From NCBI RefSeq assembly GCF_018131225.1, contig NZ_JAFCMM010000002.1, positions 248,001-312,000 of the forward strand: 64,000 nt of DNA, written 5' to 3'. How positions within the stretch are numbered: the stretch's first letter is position 1; each line of letters opens with the position of its first letter. This stretch comes from Bradyrhizobium sp. U87765 SZCCT0048. GTDB taxonomy: Bacteria; Pseudomonadota; Alphaproteobacteria; Rhizobiales; Xanthobacteraceae. Of the stretch, positions 49,436-58,764 are shown in pieces. The notes under the pieces are model-generated. The model was not told the origin of the DNA. It was given only the letters and a program-made list of their open reading frames with translations, and did no database searches. A program made the position numbers and the translations under genes.

Positions 49436-50146
49436 TCAAACCGCACAGTAGCGCTCCTGCATGGCCTTGTCGGCCAGCAACGCCGCGGCACTGCTCTCGT
49501 GAACCACCTCGCCCTGGTCGATGATGACGGCGCGATCGGCGAGCCGCAGCGCCCATTCGACATTCTGCTCGACGAGCAGCAGGGTGACGCCCGCATCACG
49601 CAGGCGGCGGAATAGCGCGCCCATCTCCTCGACCAGCACCGGCATGATCCCTTCCGACGGCTCGTCCAGCAGGATCATTTTCGGCTTCGCGATCATCGCG
49701 CGGGCGATGGCCAGCATCTGCTGTTCGCCGCCCGACATCGTCACCGCCTCCTGACCAAGCCGCTCCTTGAGGCGTGGAAAACTGTCGGCGATCTCGTCGA
49801 TGGCGCGGCGCTCGTCGATCGCCGCGCGGCTCGCCACCAGACCGAGCTGCAGGTTCTCGCGAACGGTCAGCCCCGGCACGATGCGCCGTTCCTCCGGCAC
49901 ATAGGCAAGGCCGAGACCGAAGCGTTGATGCGCGCGCAACGCGGTCAGGTCGACGCCGTCGAAGCGGATGTCGCCGCTCGTCTTCGGCATCAATCCCATG
50001 ATCGAGCGGATCGTGGTGGTCTTGCCGGCGCCGTTGCGCCCGACCAGCGCGACGATGGCGCCCCTCTCCACCGTGAGCGAAATCCCGTGCAGGATGTGGC
50101 TCGCGCCATACCAGGCGTTCAGCCCCTTGGTCTCAAGCATAGCCAT
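49436..50146 (-). CDS. livF: Branched-chain-type ABC transporter ATPase (LivF-like)
   Basis: This is a 236-residue ATPase of the HAAT family. Walker A VGRNGAGKTTTIRSIMG, the family block GLAYVPEERRIVPGLTVRENL, signature MSGGEQQMLAIARAM and Walker B MILLDEPSEG are present. The ATG at 50146 overlaps the livG-like stop by 14 bases. Despite the Liv name, such transporters carry many amides, aromatics and urea-type compounds; here the cargo is presumably the substrate of the neighbouring molybdenum hydroxylase. Confidence 0.94.
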   Translation of the reverse strand: MAMLETKGLNAWYGASHILHGISLTVERGAIVALVGRNGAGKTTTIRSIMGLMPKTSGDIRFDGVDLTALRAHQRFGLGLAYVPEERRIVPGLTVRENLQLGLVASRAAIDERRAIDEIADSFPRLKERLGQEAVTMSGGEQQMLAIARAMIAKPKMILLDEPSEGIMPVLVEEMGALFRRLRDAGVTLLLVEQNVEWALRLADRAVIIDQGEVVHESSAAALLADKAMQERYCAV

Positions 50147-50888
50147 CGTTCTGTCCCAAATAGACACGGCGGACCTCGGCATCCGTCTGAATGTCGCGCG
50201 GCGTGCCGTCGGCGATCAGGCGGCCGTGGTGCAGCACCAGAATCCGGTCGCTGAGGCCGAGGATCATCTTCATCTTGTGTTCGACCAGGAGGATGGTCCG
50301 TTCTGCGGCGAGCTTTTCCAGCAACGCCACCATCTCCTTGGTCTCTTCCGGGCCCATGCCGGCCGTCGGCTCGTCGAGCAGCAGCACCTCGGGATCCGAG
50401 ACCAGCGCGATGGCGATCTCGAGCGACCGCTGCTGGCCGTGAGCGAGAAGCCGCGCCGCTTCTGCGCGCTTGCCGGACAGACCGACGGCGTCGAGCGCGG
50501 CGTCGGCCTTTTCGGCGAGATCTCGCAAGCGGTCGCGATGGGTCCAGATGTTGTAGCGCGACCGTCCGGCCTGCGCGGCGACGCGCACGTTCTCGTGCAC
50601 GCTCAGCTCCGGGAAGATGCTGGTGATCTGGTAGGATCGGGCGATCCCGAGATGCACGAAGGCATGCTGCTTCGTTCCCGTCAGGTTGCGCCCCTTGAAG
50701 TGGATCGAGCCGCGCGACGGGGCCAGCGCCCCGGACAGGATGTTGAAGAACGTGCTCTTGCCCGCTCCATTTGGCCCGATGATCGACGTGACCTTGCCGG
50801 GCATGAACGCGGTGGTGACGCCCTCGAGCGCGACAAATCCGCCGAATGTGCGCCCCACTCCGTCGACCGCGAGAATCGGCTGCGTCAT
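50133..50888 (-). CDS. livG: Branched-chain-type ABC transporter ATPase (LivG-like)
   Basis: This is a 251-residue ATPase. Walker A IIGPNGAGKSTFFNILSG, the LivG-typical GIARSYQITSIFPELSVHENV, signature region LAHGQQRSLEIAIAL (degenerate, as usual in LivG), Walker B VLLLDEPTAGM and the switch VEHKM are present. Its ATG overlaps the livM-like stop by 4 bases. Confidence 0.94.
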   Translation of the reverse strand: MTQPILAVDGVGRTFGGFVALEGVTTAFMPGKVTSIIGPNGAGKSTFFNILSGALAPSRGSIHFKGRNLTGTKQHAFVHLGIARSYQITSIFPELSVHENVRVAAQAGRSRYNIWTHRDRLRDLAEKADAALDAVGLSGKRAEAARLLAHGQQRSLEIAIALVSDPEVLLLDEPTAGMGPEETKEMVALLEKLAAERTILLVEHKMKMILGLSDRILVLHHGRLIADGTPRDIQTDAEVRRVYLGQNDGYA

Positions 50889-51877
50889 CGCGCGATCCTT
50901 TCCAGCAGGGTGCCCCACAGTCCCCGTGGCAGGAACAGCACGAACAGCATGAAGATCGTGCCCACGATCAACTGCCAGTGCGAGGTCCACAGCGAGAACA
51001 CATCCTCCATCAGCAGAAAGGCGAGCGCGCCGACGAAGGGGCCGAAGAAGCTGCGCGCGCCACCAAGCAGCGTCATCATGACGATCATGCCGGAAGTCTG
51101 ATAGTTCAGGACATCGAGCGGCACGAACGCGAGGTGAAGCGCCGACATCGCCCCTGCCAGCGCGCAGATCGATCCCGACAGCGCGAACGACAGCAGCTTG
51201 GTGCGCTCGACGTCATAGCCGCATGTCCGGGCCCGGCGCTCGTTCTCGCGGATCGCCTCGATCGCAGCGCCGAACGGCGACTGCAGGATGCGCGACACCA
51301 GCCACAGCGCCAGCGCGGCGAAGATCATCAGCACATAGTACTTGTTGACCGGATCGAGAAAGTTGATGTGGGCGCCGAACACATCGATATGGTCCACGGT
51401 GAAGCCGCGCAGGCCGTTCTCGCCGCCGGTCCAGGACGAGGCCTGCAGCGCGAGGTAATAGACGAGCTGCGCCAGCGCCAGCGTGACCATCGAGAAATAG
51501 ATGCCGCGCGTGCGCGTCGACAGCACGCCGATGATCAGTGCCAGCAGGCCGCCGCCGAACACCCCGAGCGCAACCGCCATCAGCCAGGGCACGCCGAAGC
51601 GGCCGATGGCGATGCCGGTGATGTAGGCGCCGGCGCCGAAGAAAGCCGCGTGGCCGAACGACAGCAGGCCGGTGTAGCCAAACAGCAGGTTGTAGCCGAC
51701 GGCGAGAACGCCGTAGACGAGCACGTTGACCGCGAGCGCCTGCGACGGCAGCAACCAGGGCAGCAGGCAGAGCGCCGCGATCGACAGGGGGACACGGCCC
51801 GCCGTGAGCGCGGCGCCGAGACCGGACGGCTTGCGTCCGTTGGCGGACAGGGAGGCCGTCATCGCCGGGGAGGTCAT
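50885..51877 (-). CDS. livM: Branched-chain-type ABC transporter permease (LivM-like)
   Basis: This 330-residue inner-membrane permease has about nine hydrophobic segments. The family block NLLFGYTGLLSFGHAAFFGAGAY and the EAA-like loop FGAAIEAIRENERRARTCGYDV identify LivM. It starts 12 bases after the livH-like stop; ATG 51862 is a possible shorter start. Confidence 0.93.
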   Translation of the reverse strand: MTSPAMTASLSANGRKPSGLGAALTAGRVPLSIAALCLLPWLLPSQALAVNVLVYGVLAVGYNLLFGYTGLLSFGHAAFFGAGAYITGIAIGRFGVPWLMAVALGVFGGGLLALIIGVLSTRTRGIYFSMVTLALAQLVYYLALQASSWTGGENGLRGFTVDHIDVFGAHINFLDPVNKYYVLMIFAALALWLVSRILQSPFGAAIEAIRENERRARTCGYDVERTKLLSFALSGSICALAGAMSALHLAFVPLDVLNYQTSGMIVMMTLLGGARSFFGPFVGALAFLLMEDVFSLWTSHWQLIVGTIFMLFVLFLPRGLWGTLLERIAR

Positions 51878-51889
51878 GAATCTGCTCCG

Positions 51890-52756
51890 TTATGCGAACT
51901 TGCCGAACAGGCCTTGCGGCCGGATCAGCAGGACGATGGCCATCAGTGCGAACATCACGATGGTCGCCATTTCCGGGGCGAACAGCGCCGTCATGCTGAT
52001 GGCGACCCCGACCAGGAGGCCGGCGACCACCGACCCCAGCAGCGAGCCGAGACCACCGATCACCGTGACGACAAAGGCTTCCGCCAGCACCAGCGATCCC
52101 ATTTCCGGGCTGACGCTGCGCATCGGTCCTGCGAGCACGCCGCCCAGGGCCGCGAGGCCGACGCCGAGGCCGAACACCAGCAGCCAGACCTTGCTGATAT
52201 CGACGCCGAGCACGCGCATGATGGTCGGATCACGCGCGCCGGCGCGCACGACCAGGCCGAATTTCGTCTTCTCCAGCCCCAGCCACAGCAGCACCAGCAC
52301 CACCATCACGACGCCGATGACGAACAGGCGATAGAGCGGGAAGAAGCCGACGCCGAGATCGACGACGCCGGTCAACTGCGACGGCGTCGGAAACGGAATG
52401 CCGTCGCTGCCGAAGATCATCCGCACCGCTTCCACCAGCACATAGCTTAGGCCGAAGGTCAGCAGCAGCGGATCGTCGATCGACCGGCCGTACAGCGGCC
52501 GGATCAGGACGAATTCGATCAGCATGCCGAAGGCGCCGATTATCACCGGCGCCACCACCAGACCCCACCAGAAGCTGCCGGTCAGGGACGCGACCCACAG
52601 GCCGGCATAGGCGCCAACCATGAACAGCGCGCCGTGGGCGAAGTTCACCACGCCCAGCATGCCGAAGATGATCGACAGGCCGAGCGCGGTGATCACCAGG
52701 ATCGCGCCGAGAGCAACTCCGGAGAAGAGCTGCATCAGGATGAGTTCGGTATCCAT
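51890..52756 (-). CDS. livH: Branched-chain-type ABC transporter permease (LivH-like)
   Basis: This is a 288-residue permease. The N-terminal LFSGVALGAILVITALGLSIIFGMLGVVNFAHGALFMVGAY and the later GGLGSLLGSVVAGLLVG are hallmark LivH segments. About eight membrane helices are visible. ATG 52756 follows the binding-protein stop by 15 bases; a GTG directly upstream could be used instead. Confidence 0.93.
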   Translation of the reverse strand: MDTELILMQLFSGVALGAILVITALGLSIIFGMLGVVNFAHGALFMVGAYAGLWVASLTGSFWWGLVVAPVIIGAFGMLIEFVLIRPLYGRSIDDPLLLTFGLSYVLVEAVRMIFGSDGIPFPTPSQLTGVVDLGVGFFPLYRLFVIGVVMVVLVLLWLGLEKTKFGLVVRAGARDPTIMRVLGVDISKVWLLVFGLGVGLAALGGVLAGPMRSVSPEMGSLVLAEAFVVTVIGGLGSLLGSVVAGLLVGVAISMTALFAPEMATIVMFALMAIVLLIRPQGLFGKFA

Positions 52757-52771
52757 CACAGGTCCAGTGTG

Positions 52772-54022
52772 TCAGGCCGGGAAGCCGAGCTCGGTGCAGC
52801 TGCGCAGCACGTCTTCGGACGGCGCATCGTTGGCGACGATCCGGAACAGGTCGGCATCGCCCTTCATGTCCGCCTTCTTCTTCGATTCCAGCACCAGCAC
52901 GGACTGGACCGACTGATGATCGCACTTGCGATAGTGCTGCGCGCCCTTGGCGACGTCGTACTTCAGCCCCTCCAGCGCCGCGATCACCTTCTGCGTCTCG
53001 GTGCCGCCGGCCGCCTGCATTGCCAGCAGCAGCGCGCTCAGCCCGGTATAGGCATAGGCGCCATAGTCGGTCGGCACCGCACCGCCATTCGCGGCGCGGT
53101 AGGCATCGTTGAACGCCCTGGCGCTCGGCAGGCCCTCTTCCAGGCCCCAATAGTAGTTGGCCCCGCCGACCACGCCCTCGAACACGTCGGGGCTAACCGC
53201 AAGGCGCTGGTTGTGCAGCAGCACCGGCACGACGATCTTCATCTGCTGCTTCATGCCGAAATCGACCGCCTGCTTGATTGAGTTGGCCTGGTCGCGGCCG
53301 AAATTGCTGATGCACAGCACGTCCGGACGCATCGCGCGCAGCCGCGGCATGAAAGTGGAGTAGTCCGCTGCGCCGAACGGATGCAGGATTTCGCCGACGG
53401 TCTCCGCGCCGATCGCCGCCTGGGCCCGCTTGAAGCCGCGCAGCATCTCATGGCCATAGGCATAATCGGCAACGAGATGGGCGACCTTCGTTCCCTTCTT
53501 GAAGGCATACCGGGCGACCGCGCCCGCCGTCATGTGCGGGTTGAGCGCCTCATGGAAGGTGAATGGGCTGAAGTCCTTGACCTCGTTGATGGTGTCGGAC
53601 TGGCTGATCGACACATAGATCATTCCGCGCGCCCGGGTCACTTCGTTGACCGCGAGCTGCACGGCGCTCGACAGTGAGCCGACGATGGCATGGACCTTGT
53701 CCTTCTCGATCAGTTCGAGGGTGCGGGTCGCCGCTTCGCCGCCATTGAGCTTGTCGTCCCGGACCAGCAACTCGATCTTGCGGCCGCCGATGCCGCCCTT
53801 GTCGTTGAACTGCCTGACCGCGAGCTCCGCGCTCTTGACCTGATCCTTGGCTTCGGCCGCGAACGGCCCTGTCAGCGGCATCGGAAAGCCGATGCGAATG
53901 CTGTCGTCGGCGGCGCGCGCGACCCACGGCGCCGCCAGGGCACCCGCCCCGACGCCAAGCGCGACCAGCGCATCGCGCCGCGAGATTTTCTGCCGCCCGA
54001 TTGTCCGGATTACGTCCGTCAT
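52772..54022 (-). CDS. Branched-chain-type substrate-binding protein with Tat-like leader
   Basis: This is a 416-residue periplasmic binding protein (peripla_BP_6). The leader carries a twin arginine (KISRRDALVALG) and an AARAA-like cleavage site, indicating Tat export of a folded protein. The mature domain begins IRIGFPMPLTGPFAAEAKDQ and contains GGRKIELLVRDDKLNGGEAATRTLELI, typical of amide/urea/aromatic-binding members. A GGAGGAGG site precedes ATG 54022, ruling out the longer frame. It lies between the hydroxylase genes and the LivHMGF-type genes. Confidence 0.93.
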   Translation of the reverse strand: MTDVIRTIGRQKISRRDALVALGVGAGALAAPWVARAADDSIRIGFPMPLTGPFAAEAKDQVKSAELAVRQFNDKGGIGGRKIELLVRDDKLNGGEAATRTLELIEKDKVHAIVGSLSSAVQLAVNEVTRARGMIYVSISQSDTINEVKDFSPFTFHEALNPHMTAGAVARYAFKKGTKVAHLVADYAYGHEMLRGFKRAQAAIGAETVGEILHPFGAADYSTFMPRLRAMRPDVLCISNFGRDQANSIKQAVDFGMKQQMKIVVPVLLHNQRLAVSPDVFEGVVGGANYYWGLEEGLPSARAFNDAYRAANGGAVPTDYGAYAYTGLSALLLAMQAAGGTETQKVIAALEGLKYDVAKGAQHYRKCDHQSVQSVLVLESKKKADMKGDADLFRIVANDAPSEDVLRSCTELGFPA

Positions 54023-54062
54023 GGTGTCCTCCTCCATATGAGTTTCGGCTTTGTCTTGTTGG

Positions 54063-56438
54063 TCAGATGCGTCCAAGAGCCTTGAGGAGCCGCGCCGGTG
54101 TCATGGGCACCTGCGCGACCGATGCCCCGAATGGCGCCATCGCGTCATTCACGGCGTTGAGAGCAGCGGCGGCGGCCGCAGCCGTACCCGCCTCGCCGAC
54201 GCCCTTGGCGCCCAGCTGGGTGTCGAGGGTCGGCGTTTCGACATGTCCGATCGCGATATCCGGCATCTCGCAGGCCATCGGCACGAGGTAGTCCGCGAGC
54301 GAGCCGTTGATGAGCTGGCCGTTGTCGCCGTAGAGGCACTCCTCGAAGAAGGCCGCGCCCAGTCCCTGCACGACGCCGCCGCGGATCTGCTCGTCCACCA
54401 GCAGCGGATTGATGATCCGCCCGCAGTCCTCGACCACCCAGTGCTTCAGGATCTTGACGAAGCCGGTGTCGACATCGAGCTCGACATGGCATCCCTGGAT
54501 GCCGTTGGTGAAGGCGAACGGATAGCCCTCGGGCGCGAAATGATGCGCCACCGACAGCTGCGCCTGGGTGCCGGGCGGCAGCGTGTCGGACCGGAAATAG
54601 GCGATGCGGGCGATCTCGGACAGGGCGAGACGCGGCTGCGCCGTCGCGGCATCGACGATCCAGCCGGCATGAATATCGAGCCTGTCGGGCTGTTCCTGGA
54701 GAATGGCGCCGGCGACGGCCAGCACATTGTGCTTGAGCTTCTTCGCCGCCTGCAGCGCCGTCTCGCCGCCGATGCCGGCGCCGCGACAGGCCCAGGTGGC
54801 GCCGCCATGGGGCGTGACTTCCGTATCGCCGGTGATCACCCTCACCCGCTCGCGCTCGACGCCGAGATGTTCGGCGACGATCTGGCCGATGATGGTCTCG
54901 GTGCCCTGGCCCTGCTCGGTCACCGAAATCAGGCAGCGCACATCGCCGGACGGGGTGATCTTGATGATGGCGCCGTCCTGCGACGAGATGCGGGCGCCGC
55001 CGACGCCATAGAATGCCGGGCTCGGATTGGTGATCTCGACAAAAGACGCAATGCCGATGCCACGATGAATGCCGCGCCGGCGCAGCTCCAGCTGCTCCGC
55101 GCGCAGGCGGTCGTAGTCCATCATCGCCCGCAGCTTCGCAAGGCAGGCGTGATGCGACAGCGCCTCGAACCTGTAGCCGGTCGGCGAGGTGCAGGGATAG
55201 GCATCATCCGGAATGAGATTGCGCGCACGGATGTCGAACGCGTCGATGCCGAGGCGCGCGGCTGCCAGATCCACCAGACGTTCGGTGACCGTGCAGGCGA
55301 TCGGATGCCCGACCGCGCGGTACTGGCTCATCTGCACCTTGTTCTGGAACACGACCTGCAGATCGGCGCGATAGTTCTGGAAGCTGTAGGGCGCCCCCAT
55401 CAGGCGAAACACCTGGTTGCCTTCGACCACGCTGGTGCGTGGATAAGCCGAGAAGGCACCGATGCCGGTGACGTCCTCGACGTCCATGGCGAGGATCGTC
55501 CCCTCCGCATCCACCGCCATGCGAGCGCGGACGCGATGATCGCGGGCATGGATATCGGAGACGAAGGATTCGAGGCGATCGGCGACATACTTCACCGGGC
55601 GTCCCAGCAGCATGCTGAGCCCGACCACCGCCATGTCCTCATGATAGACATGCAGCTTCATGCCGAACGAGCCGCCGATATCCGGCGCGATCACCCGCAC
55701 GCTCGCCTCGGGAATGCCGTAGTGGCGCGCGTAGAGGTCCTGGAATTGATAGGGCGTCTGTGTGGCGTGATGGACGGTCAGCCGCGGTTCGCCCGGATCA
55801 TAATCGGCTACGATGGCGCGCGGCTCCATGGTGACCGCAGTATGGCGGCCAAACCGAAACTCGCCCTCGACCACATGGGCCGCGCCGGACAGGACATCGT
55901 CGACGCCGCCGGTGTCGAGACGGCCACGGAAGCAGACGTTGTCGCCGAGCTCCGGATTGATGACCGGGGCGTCAGGCGCGCGGGCGTCGTCGATATCGAC
56001 GACCGCCGGCAGTTCCTCATACACGACATGCACGGCTTCAGCCGCATCCTCGGCCAGCGCGCGCGTCTCCGCGACGACGGCAACCACCGCTTGTCCAGCC
56101 CAGACCACCTTGTCGAGCGGCAGCGGCAGCTGCGGCGACGATTTCATGCCGTTGAAATGATCGAGCGCGCCGACCCAGGGCGTGCAGATGCGCGCAAGGT
56201 CCTGCCCGGTGGCGACCAGATGCACGCCCGGCATGCCGCGCGCCGCCGCCACATCGATGGAAACGATTCGCGCATGGGCATGCGGGCTGCGCACGAACGC
56301 CGCATGCAGCATGCGTGGCAGCACGATGTCGGTGACATACTTTCCACGGCCGTTGAGCAACCGCTTCGCGTTGGGGCGCGGCACCGAGCGGCCGATATAG
56401 GAGTTCGGCCGGTCGAGCGCGGTCAGCGGCTCGGTCAT
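54063..56438 (-). CDS. Molybdenum hydroxylase large subunit (CoxL/XdhB-like, molybdopterin-binding)
   Basis: This 791-residue subunit holds the molybdenum cofactor. Family blocks in order: GRGKYVTDIVLPRMLHAAFVRSPHAHARI, GGSFGMK, GIGAFSAYPRTSVVEGNQ, GQGTETIIGQIVAEHL, and the catalytic glutamate in GAKGVGEAGT near residue 750. The active-site loop reads QYRAVGHP, not the AYRCSFR of CO dehydrogenase, so CO oxidation is unlikely. It probably hydroxylates an N-heterocycle, aldehyde or aromatic. Its ATG overlaps the small-subunit stop by 4 bases. Confidence 0.94.
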   Translation of the reverse strand: MTEPLTALDRPNSYIGRSVPRPNAKRLLNGRGKYVTDIVLPRMLHAAFVRSPHAHARIVSIDVAAARGMPGVHLVATGQDLARICTPWVGALDHFNGMKSSPQLPLPLDKVVWAGQAVVAVVAETRALAEDAAEAVHVVYEELPAVVDIDDARAPDAPVINPELGDNVCFRGRLDTGGVDDVLSGAAHVVEGEFRFGRHTAVTMEPRAIVADYDPGEPRLTVHHATQTPYQFQDLYARHYGIPEASVRVIAPDIGGSFGMKLHVYHEDMAVVGLSMLLGRPVKYVADRLESFVSDIHARDHRVRARMAVDAEGTILAMDVEDVTGIGAFSAYPRTSVVEGNQVFRLMGAPYSFQNYRADLQVVFQNKVQMSQYRAVGHPIACTVTERLVDLAAARLGIDAFDIRARNLIPDDAYPCTSPTGYRFEALSHHACLAKLRAMMDYDRLRAEQLELRRRGIHRGIGIASFVEITNPSPAFYGVGGARISSQDGAIIKITPSGDVRCLISVTEQGQGTETIIGQIVAEHLGVERERVRVITGDTEVTPHGGATWACRGAGIGGETALQAAKKLKHNVLAVAGAILQEQPDRLDIHAGWIVDAATAQPRLALSEIARIAYFRSDTLPPGTQAQLSVAHHFAPEGYPFAFTNGIQGCHVELDVDTGFVKILKHWVVEDCGRIINPLLVDEQIRGGVVQGLGAAFFEECLYGDNGQLINGSLADYLVPMACEMPDIAIGHVETPTLDTQLGAKGVGEAGTAAAAAAALNAVNDAMAPFGASVAQVPMTPARLLKALGRI

Positions 56439-56947
56439 GCGCTCACCTCTTCCGTCGCGAGCTCTGGCGCGCCGGCGGCGCGGCGACGGGCGACCGTCTC
56501 GATCGCGTCGACGATCGCTTCATACCCGGTGCAACGGCAGTAGTTGCCGGACAGCGCGTCACGGATGTCGTCGCGGGACGGAATCTCTCCACGCGACAGC
56601 ACGCTGTGCGCGGTCATCAGCACCCCCGGTGTGCAGAATCCGCATTGCAGCGCATTGCGCTGGTGGAATGCCGCCTGGATATCGGCGATGGCGCCGCGCT
56701 CGGACAGTCCCTCGATGGTCTCGACCGCGGCGCCATCGGCCTGCACCGCGAACATCAGACAGGCGTGGACGGCCCGGCCATCGACGAGCACGAGACAGGC
56801 GCCGCAGACGCCCATTTCGCAGCCGGTATGGGTCCCGGTCAGTTCGAGGGTCTGGCGCAGGAAATCGGCAAGGGTCTCGCGCGGCGCGACGCTGCGCGCC
56901 ACCGCAACACCATTGACCGAGAGGCGGATGTCGATGGTATCGCTCAT
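56435..56947 (-). CDS. Molybdenum hydroxylase 2Fe-2S small subunit (CoxS-like)
   Basis: This is a 170-residue iron-sulfur subunit. The plant-ferredoxin-type cluster is ligated by C43, C48, C51 and C63 (GCEMGVCGAC...C). The second cluster uses C102, C105, C137 and C139 (CGFCTPG, CRCTGY). It passes electrons from the molybdenum centre to the FAD subunit. Start and stop both overlap the neighbouring subunit genes by 4 bases, giving the order medium-small-large. Confidence 0.95.
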   Translation of the reverse strand: MSDTIDIRLSVNGVAVARSVAPRETLADFLRQTLELTGTHTGCEMGVCGACLVLVDGRAVHACLMFAVQADGAAVETIEGLSERGAIADIQAAFHQRNALQCGFCTPGVLMTAHSVLSRGEIPSRDDIRDALSGNYCRCTGYEAIVDAIETVARRRAAGAPELATEEVSA

Positions 56948-57804
56948 GCGGGCTCCATGATCTTTCCCAGCAGGCGGCCGAGCAGGACGCGCGCCAGATG
57001 CAGCCGCATCGCGGCCGGCACCTGCTCGTCATCCGGCGGCGCCAGATCCATGTCGATGGCGGCTTGCGCGTCCGTCAGCGTCGCGGAGACCAGGCTGCGA
57101 CCGATCAGGGCGGCCTCCGCCTGTCGCGCCCGCACCGGCGTGCTGCCGACCGAAAAGAACACGATGCGGATGTCGTCGATGCGATCACCGGCGACATCAG
57201 CGAGAATCCCGCCGCCGACGATCGCATAGTCGCCGCGGCGGCGCGCCAGCTCGTCGAAGGCCCAGCGGTGGCGCGCGGTGACCAGTGGCACGTGAATCGC
57301 CACCAGCAGCTCGCCCGGCTCGAGCGCGGTCTGGAACAGGTCGATGAAGTAGTCGTCGGCGGCCACGCGGCGCGTGCCGCCCGGGCCGACGATTTCCAGC
57401 TCCGCCCCCATCGCCAGCGCCATCGCCGGAAACTCCGACGCAGGATCGGCGAGCGCGATGCTGCCGCCCAATGTGCCCTTGTTGCGAATGGCCGGATGCG
57501 CGACGAACGGCGCCGCCGCGCTGAACAGCGGCGCGTGGCGCGCGATCAACGGATCGGTGAGCGCTTCGAAGTGGCGCGTCAGCGCGCCGATCCGCAGCCA
57601 GCCGTCGCGGATCTCGACACCGCGCAGCGACGAAATATGGGCAAGGTCGATCAGCAGGCTCGGCGCCTGCAGGCGCAGCGCGAGCGCGGGCACCAGGCTC
57701 TGACCACCCGCGATGAAGCAGGCATCGTCACCGGCGTCGGCGAACGCAGCCAGCGCCCCCTCGACCGTCGAGGGGCGCGCATAGCTGAAGGCACGCGCTT
57801 TCAA
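56944..57804 (-). CDS. Molybdenum hydroxylase FAD-binding medium subunit (CoxM-like)
   Basis: This 286-residue flavoprotein subunit has the FAD motifs AGGQS (residues 32-36) and TLGGSIALADP (about 110-120), plus the family C-terminal CO-dehydrogenase flavoprotein domain. It begins with TTG at 57804, supported by GGGAG 8 bases upstream; the rare start codon suggests modest translation. It is the first gene of the nine-gene operon down to coxG. The promoter must overlap the TetR-type operators at 57842-57909. Confidence 0.93.
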   Translation of the reverse strand: MKARAFSYARPSTVEGALAAFADAGDDACFIAGGQSLVPALALRLQAPSLLIDLAHISSLRGVEIRDGWLRIGALTRHFEALTDPLIARHAPLFSAAAPFVAHPAIRNKGTLGGSIALADPASEFPAMALAMGAELEIVGPGGTRRVAADDYFIDLFQTALEPGELLVAIHVPLVTARHRWAFDELARRRGDYAIVGGGILADVAGDRIDDIRIVFFSVGSTPVRARQAEAALIGRSLVSATLTDAQAAIDMDLAPPDDEQVPAAMRLHLARVLLGRLLGKIMEPA

Positions 57805-57841
57805 GACAGCATCTCCCGACCGTTCCGTCCCAATTTATTTG

Positions 57842-57909
57842 TGACCATTTGGTCTCAAAACCAAAGCACGCCAGGGAATGGCGAGTCAACAAAAATGACC
57901 ATTTGGTCA
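57842..57909. promoter_or_regulatory. Twin TetR-type operators between the cox operon and tetR
   Basis: TGACCATTTGGTC occurs at 57842-57854 and again at 57896-57908; each is an inverted repeat TGACCA-TT-TGGTC(A). The copies are 54 bases apart, about five helical turns, so bound dimers would lie on the same face. One abuts the hydroxylase promoter region and the other ends 17 bases before the TetR start, fitting repression of both genes. Confidence 0.75.
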
Positions 57910-57926
57910 CTTCTGTGCGTTGCGGT

Positions 57927-58625
57927 ATGACAGCGCACGCGGCAGCGGGACACACGACGTTGGCAAAAAAGGCAGCGAAAACAGGAGCCAAACCACGACG
58001 GCGCAACATGCGGGCGCCCGAGCGCGAACGCGCGATCGTGGACGAAGCCATCCGCTTTTTCGCCGAGCAGGGCTTTGGCGGGCAGACCCGCGAGCTCGCC
58101 AAGCGCCTGGGGATCACCCACTCGGCGATCTACCGGCACTTTCCAAGCAAGGAAGCGCTGATCGAGCGCGTCTATGAGGAGGTCTATCTCAGCCGCTGGG
58201 CCCCTTCATGGGGGCCGCTGATTCGCGACAGGTCACAGCCGCTGCAGACGCGTCTCACGCGGTTCTATCTGGAATATGCCGAGCGGGTGTTCGAGTACAA
58301 CTGGGTCCGGATCTTCGTGTTTTCCGGCATGAAGTCGTTCGACATCAACAAGCGCTATCTCGACATCATCAGGAAGGAAGTCGTCGAGCCCGCCTGCATC
58401 GAGCTACGTCATGAGCTGGCGTTGCCATCCCCCAGCGAGATTGCGCTGTCGGAGCGCGAGATCGAGATGTTCTGGGGCCTGCATGGCCGGGTGTTCTATC
58501 TCGCGATCCGCCGCTACGTTTACGACACACCGACGCCGGGCCGGCTCGACGGGATCATCGTCGACGCCGTTCGCGGCTTTCTCGATGGCGCCAAGGCGAT
58601 GCTGCCCGGCATGGTCGCGCCCTGA
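57927..58625 (+). CDS. TetR-family transcriptional repressor
   Basis: This is a 232-residue regulator. A basic N-terminal extension (KKAAKTGAKPRRRN) precedes the DNA-binding domain (AIRFFAEQGFGGQTRELAKRLGITHSAIYRHFPSKEALIERVYEEV). The ligand domain is helical and aromatic-rich (YLEYAERVFEYNWVRIFVFSGMKSF). Start 57927 places the gene just downstream of the second operator; upstream in-frame codons would overlap the operators. It probably senses the imported substrate of the divergent cox/liv operon. Confidence 0.92.
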   Translation: MTAHAAAGHTTLAKKAAKTGAKPRRRNMRAPERERAIVDEAIRFFAEQGFGGQTRELAKRLGITHSAIYRHFPSKEALIERVYEEVYLSRWAPSWGPLIRDRSQPLQTRLTRFYLEYAERVFEYNWVRIFVFSGMKSFDINKRYLDIIRKEVVEPACIELRHELALPSPSEIALSEREIEMFWGLHGRVFYLAIRRYVYDTPTPGRLDGIIVDAVRGFLDGAKAMLPGMVAP

Positions 58626-58764
58626 CCATCAGGCGCCGGCGCACCGCAGCCGCCCTCGTCGCCCGCCCGACGACAAAAAGTCAGCAATATCAACCGCTTT
58701 TATCATTAACGGGTGGTTGATGGTCTTGCTCTAGCATCCCCGACGTTCACGACCGGGGCTTCCT

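Noticed and set aside
54051..56543. 830-codon open frame on the plus strand
   Set aside because: It is an exact antisense shadow of the molybdenum hydroxylase large subunit, with biased composition and no recognisable domain.
54063..57804. Carbon monoxide dehydrogenase
   Set aside because: The large subunit lacks the AYRCSFR cysteine loop and no coxD/E/F genes follow; called a Cox-family molybdenum hydroxylase of unknown substrate instead.
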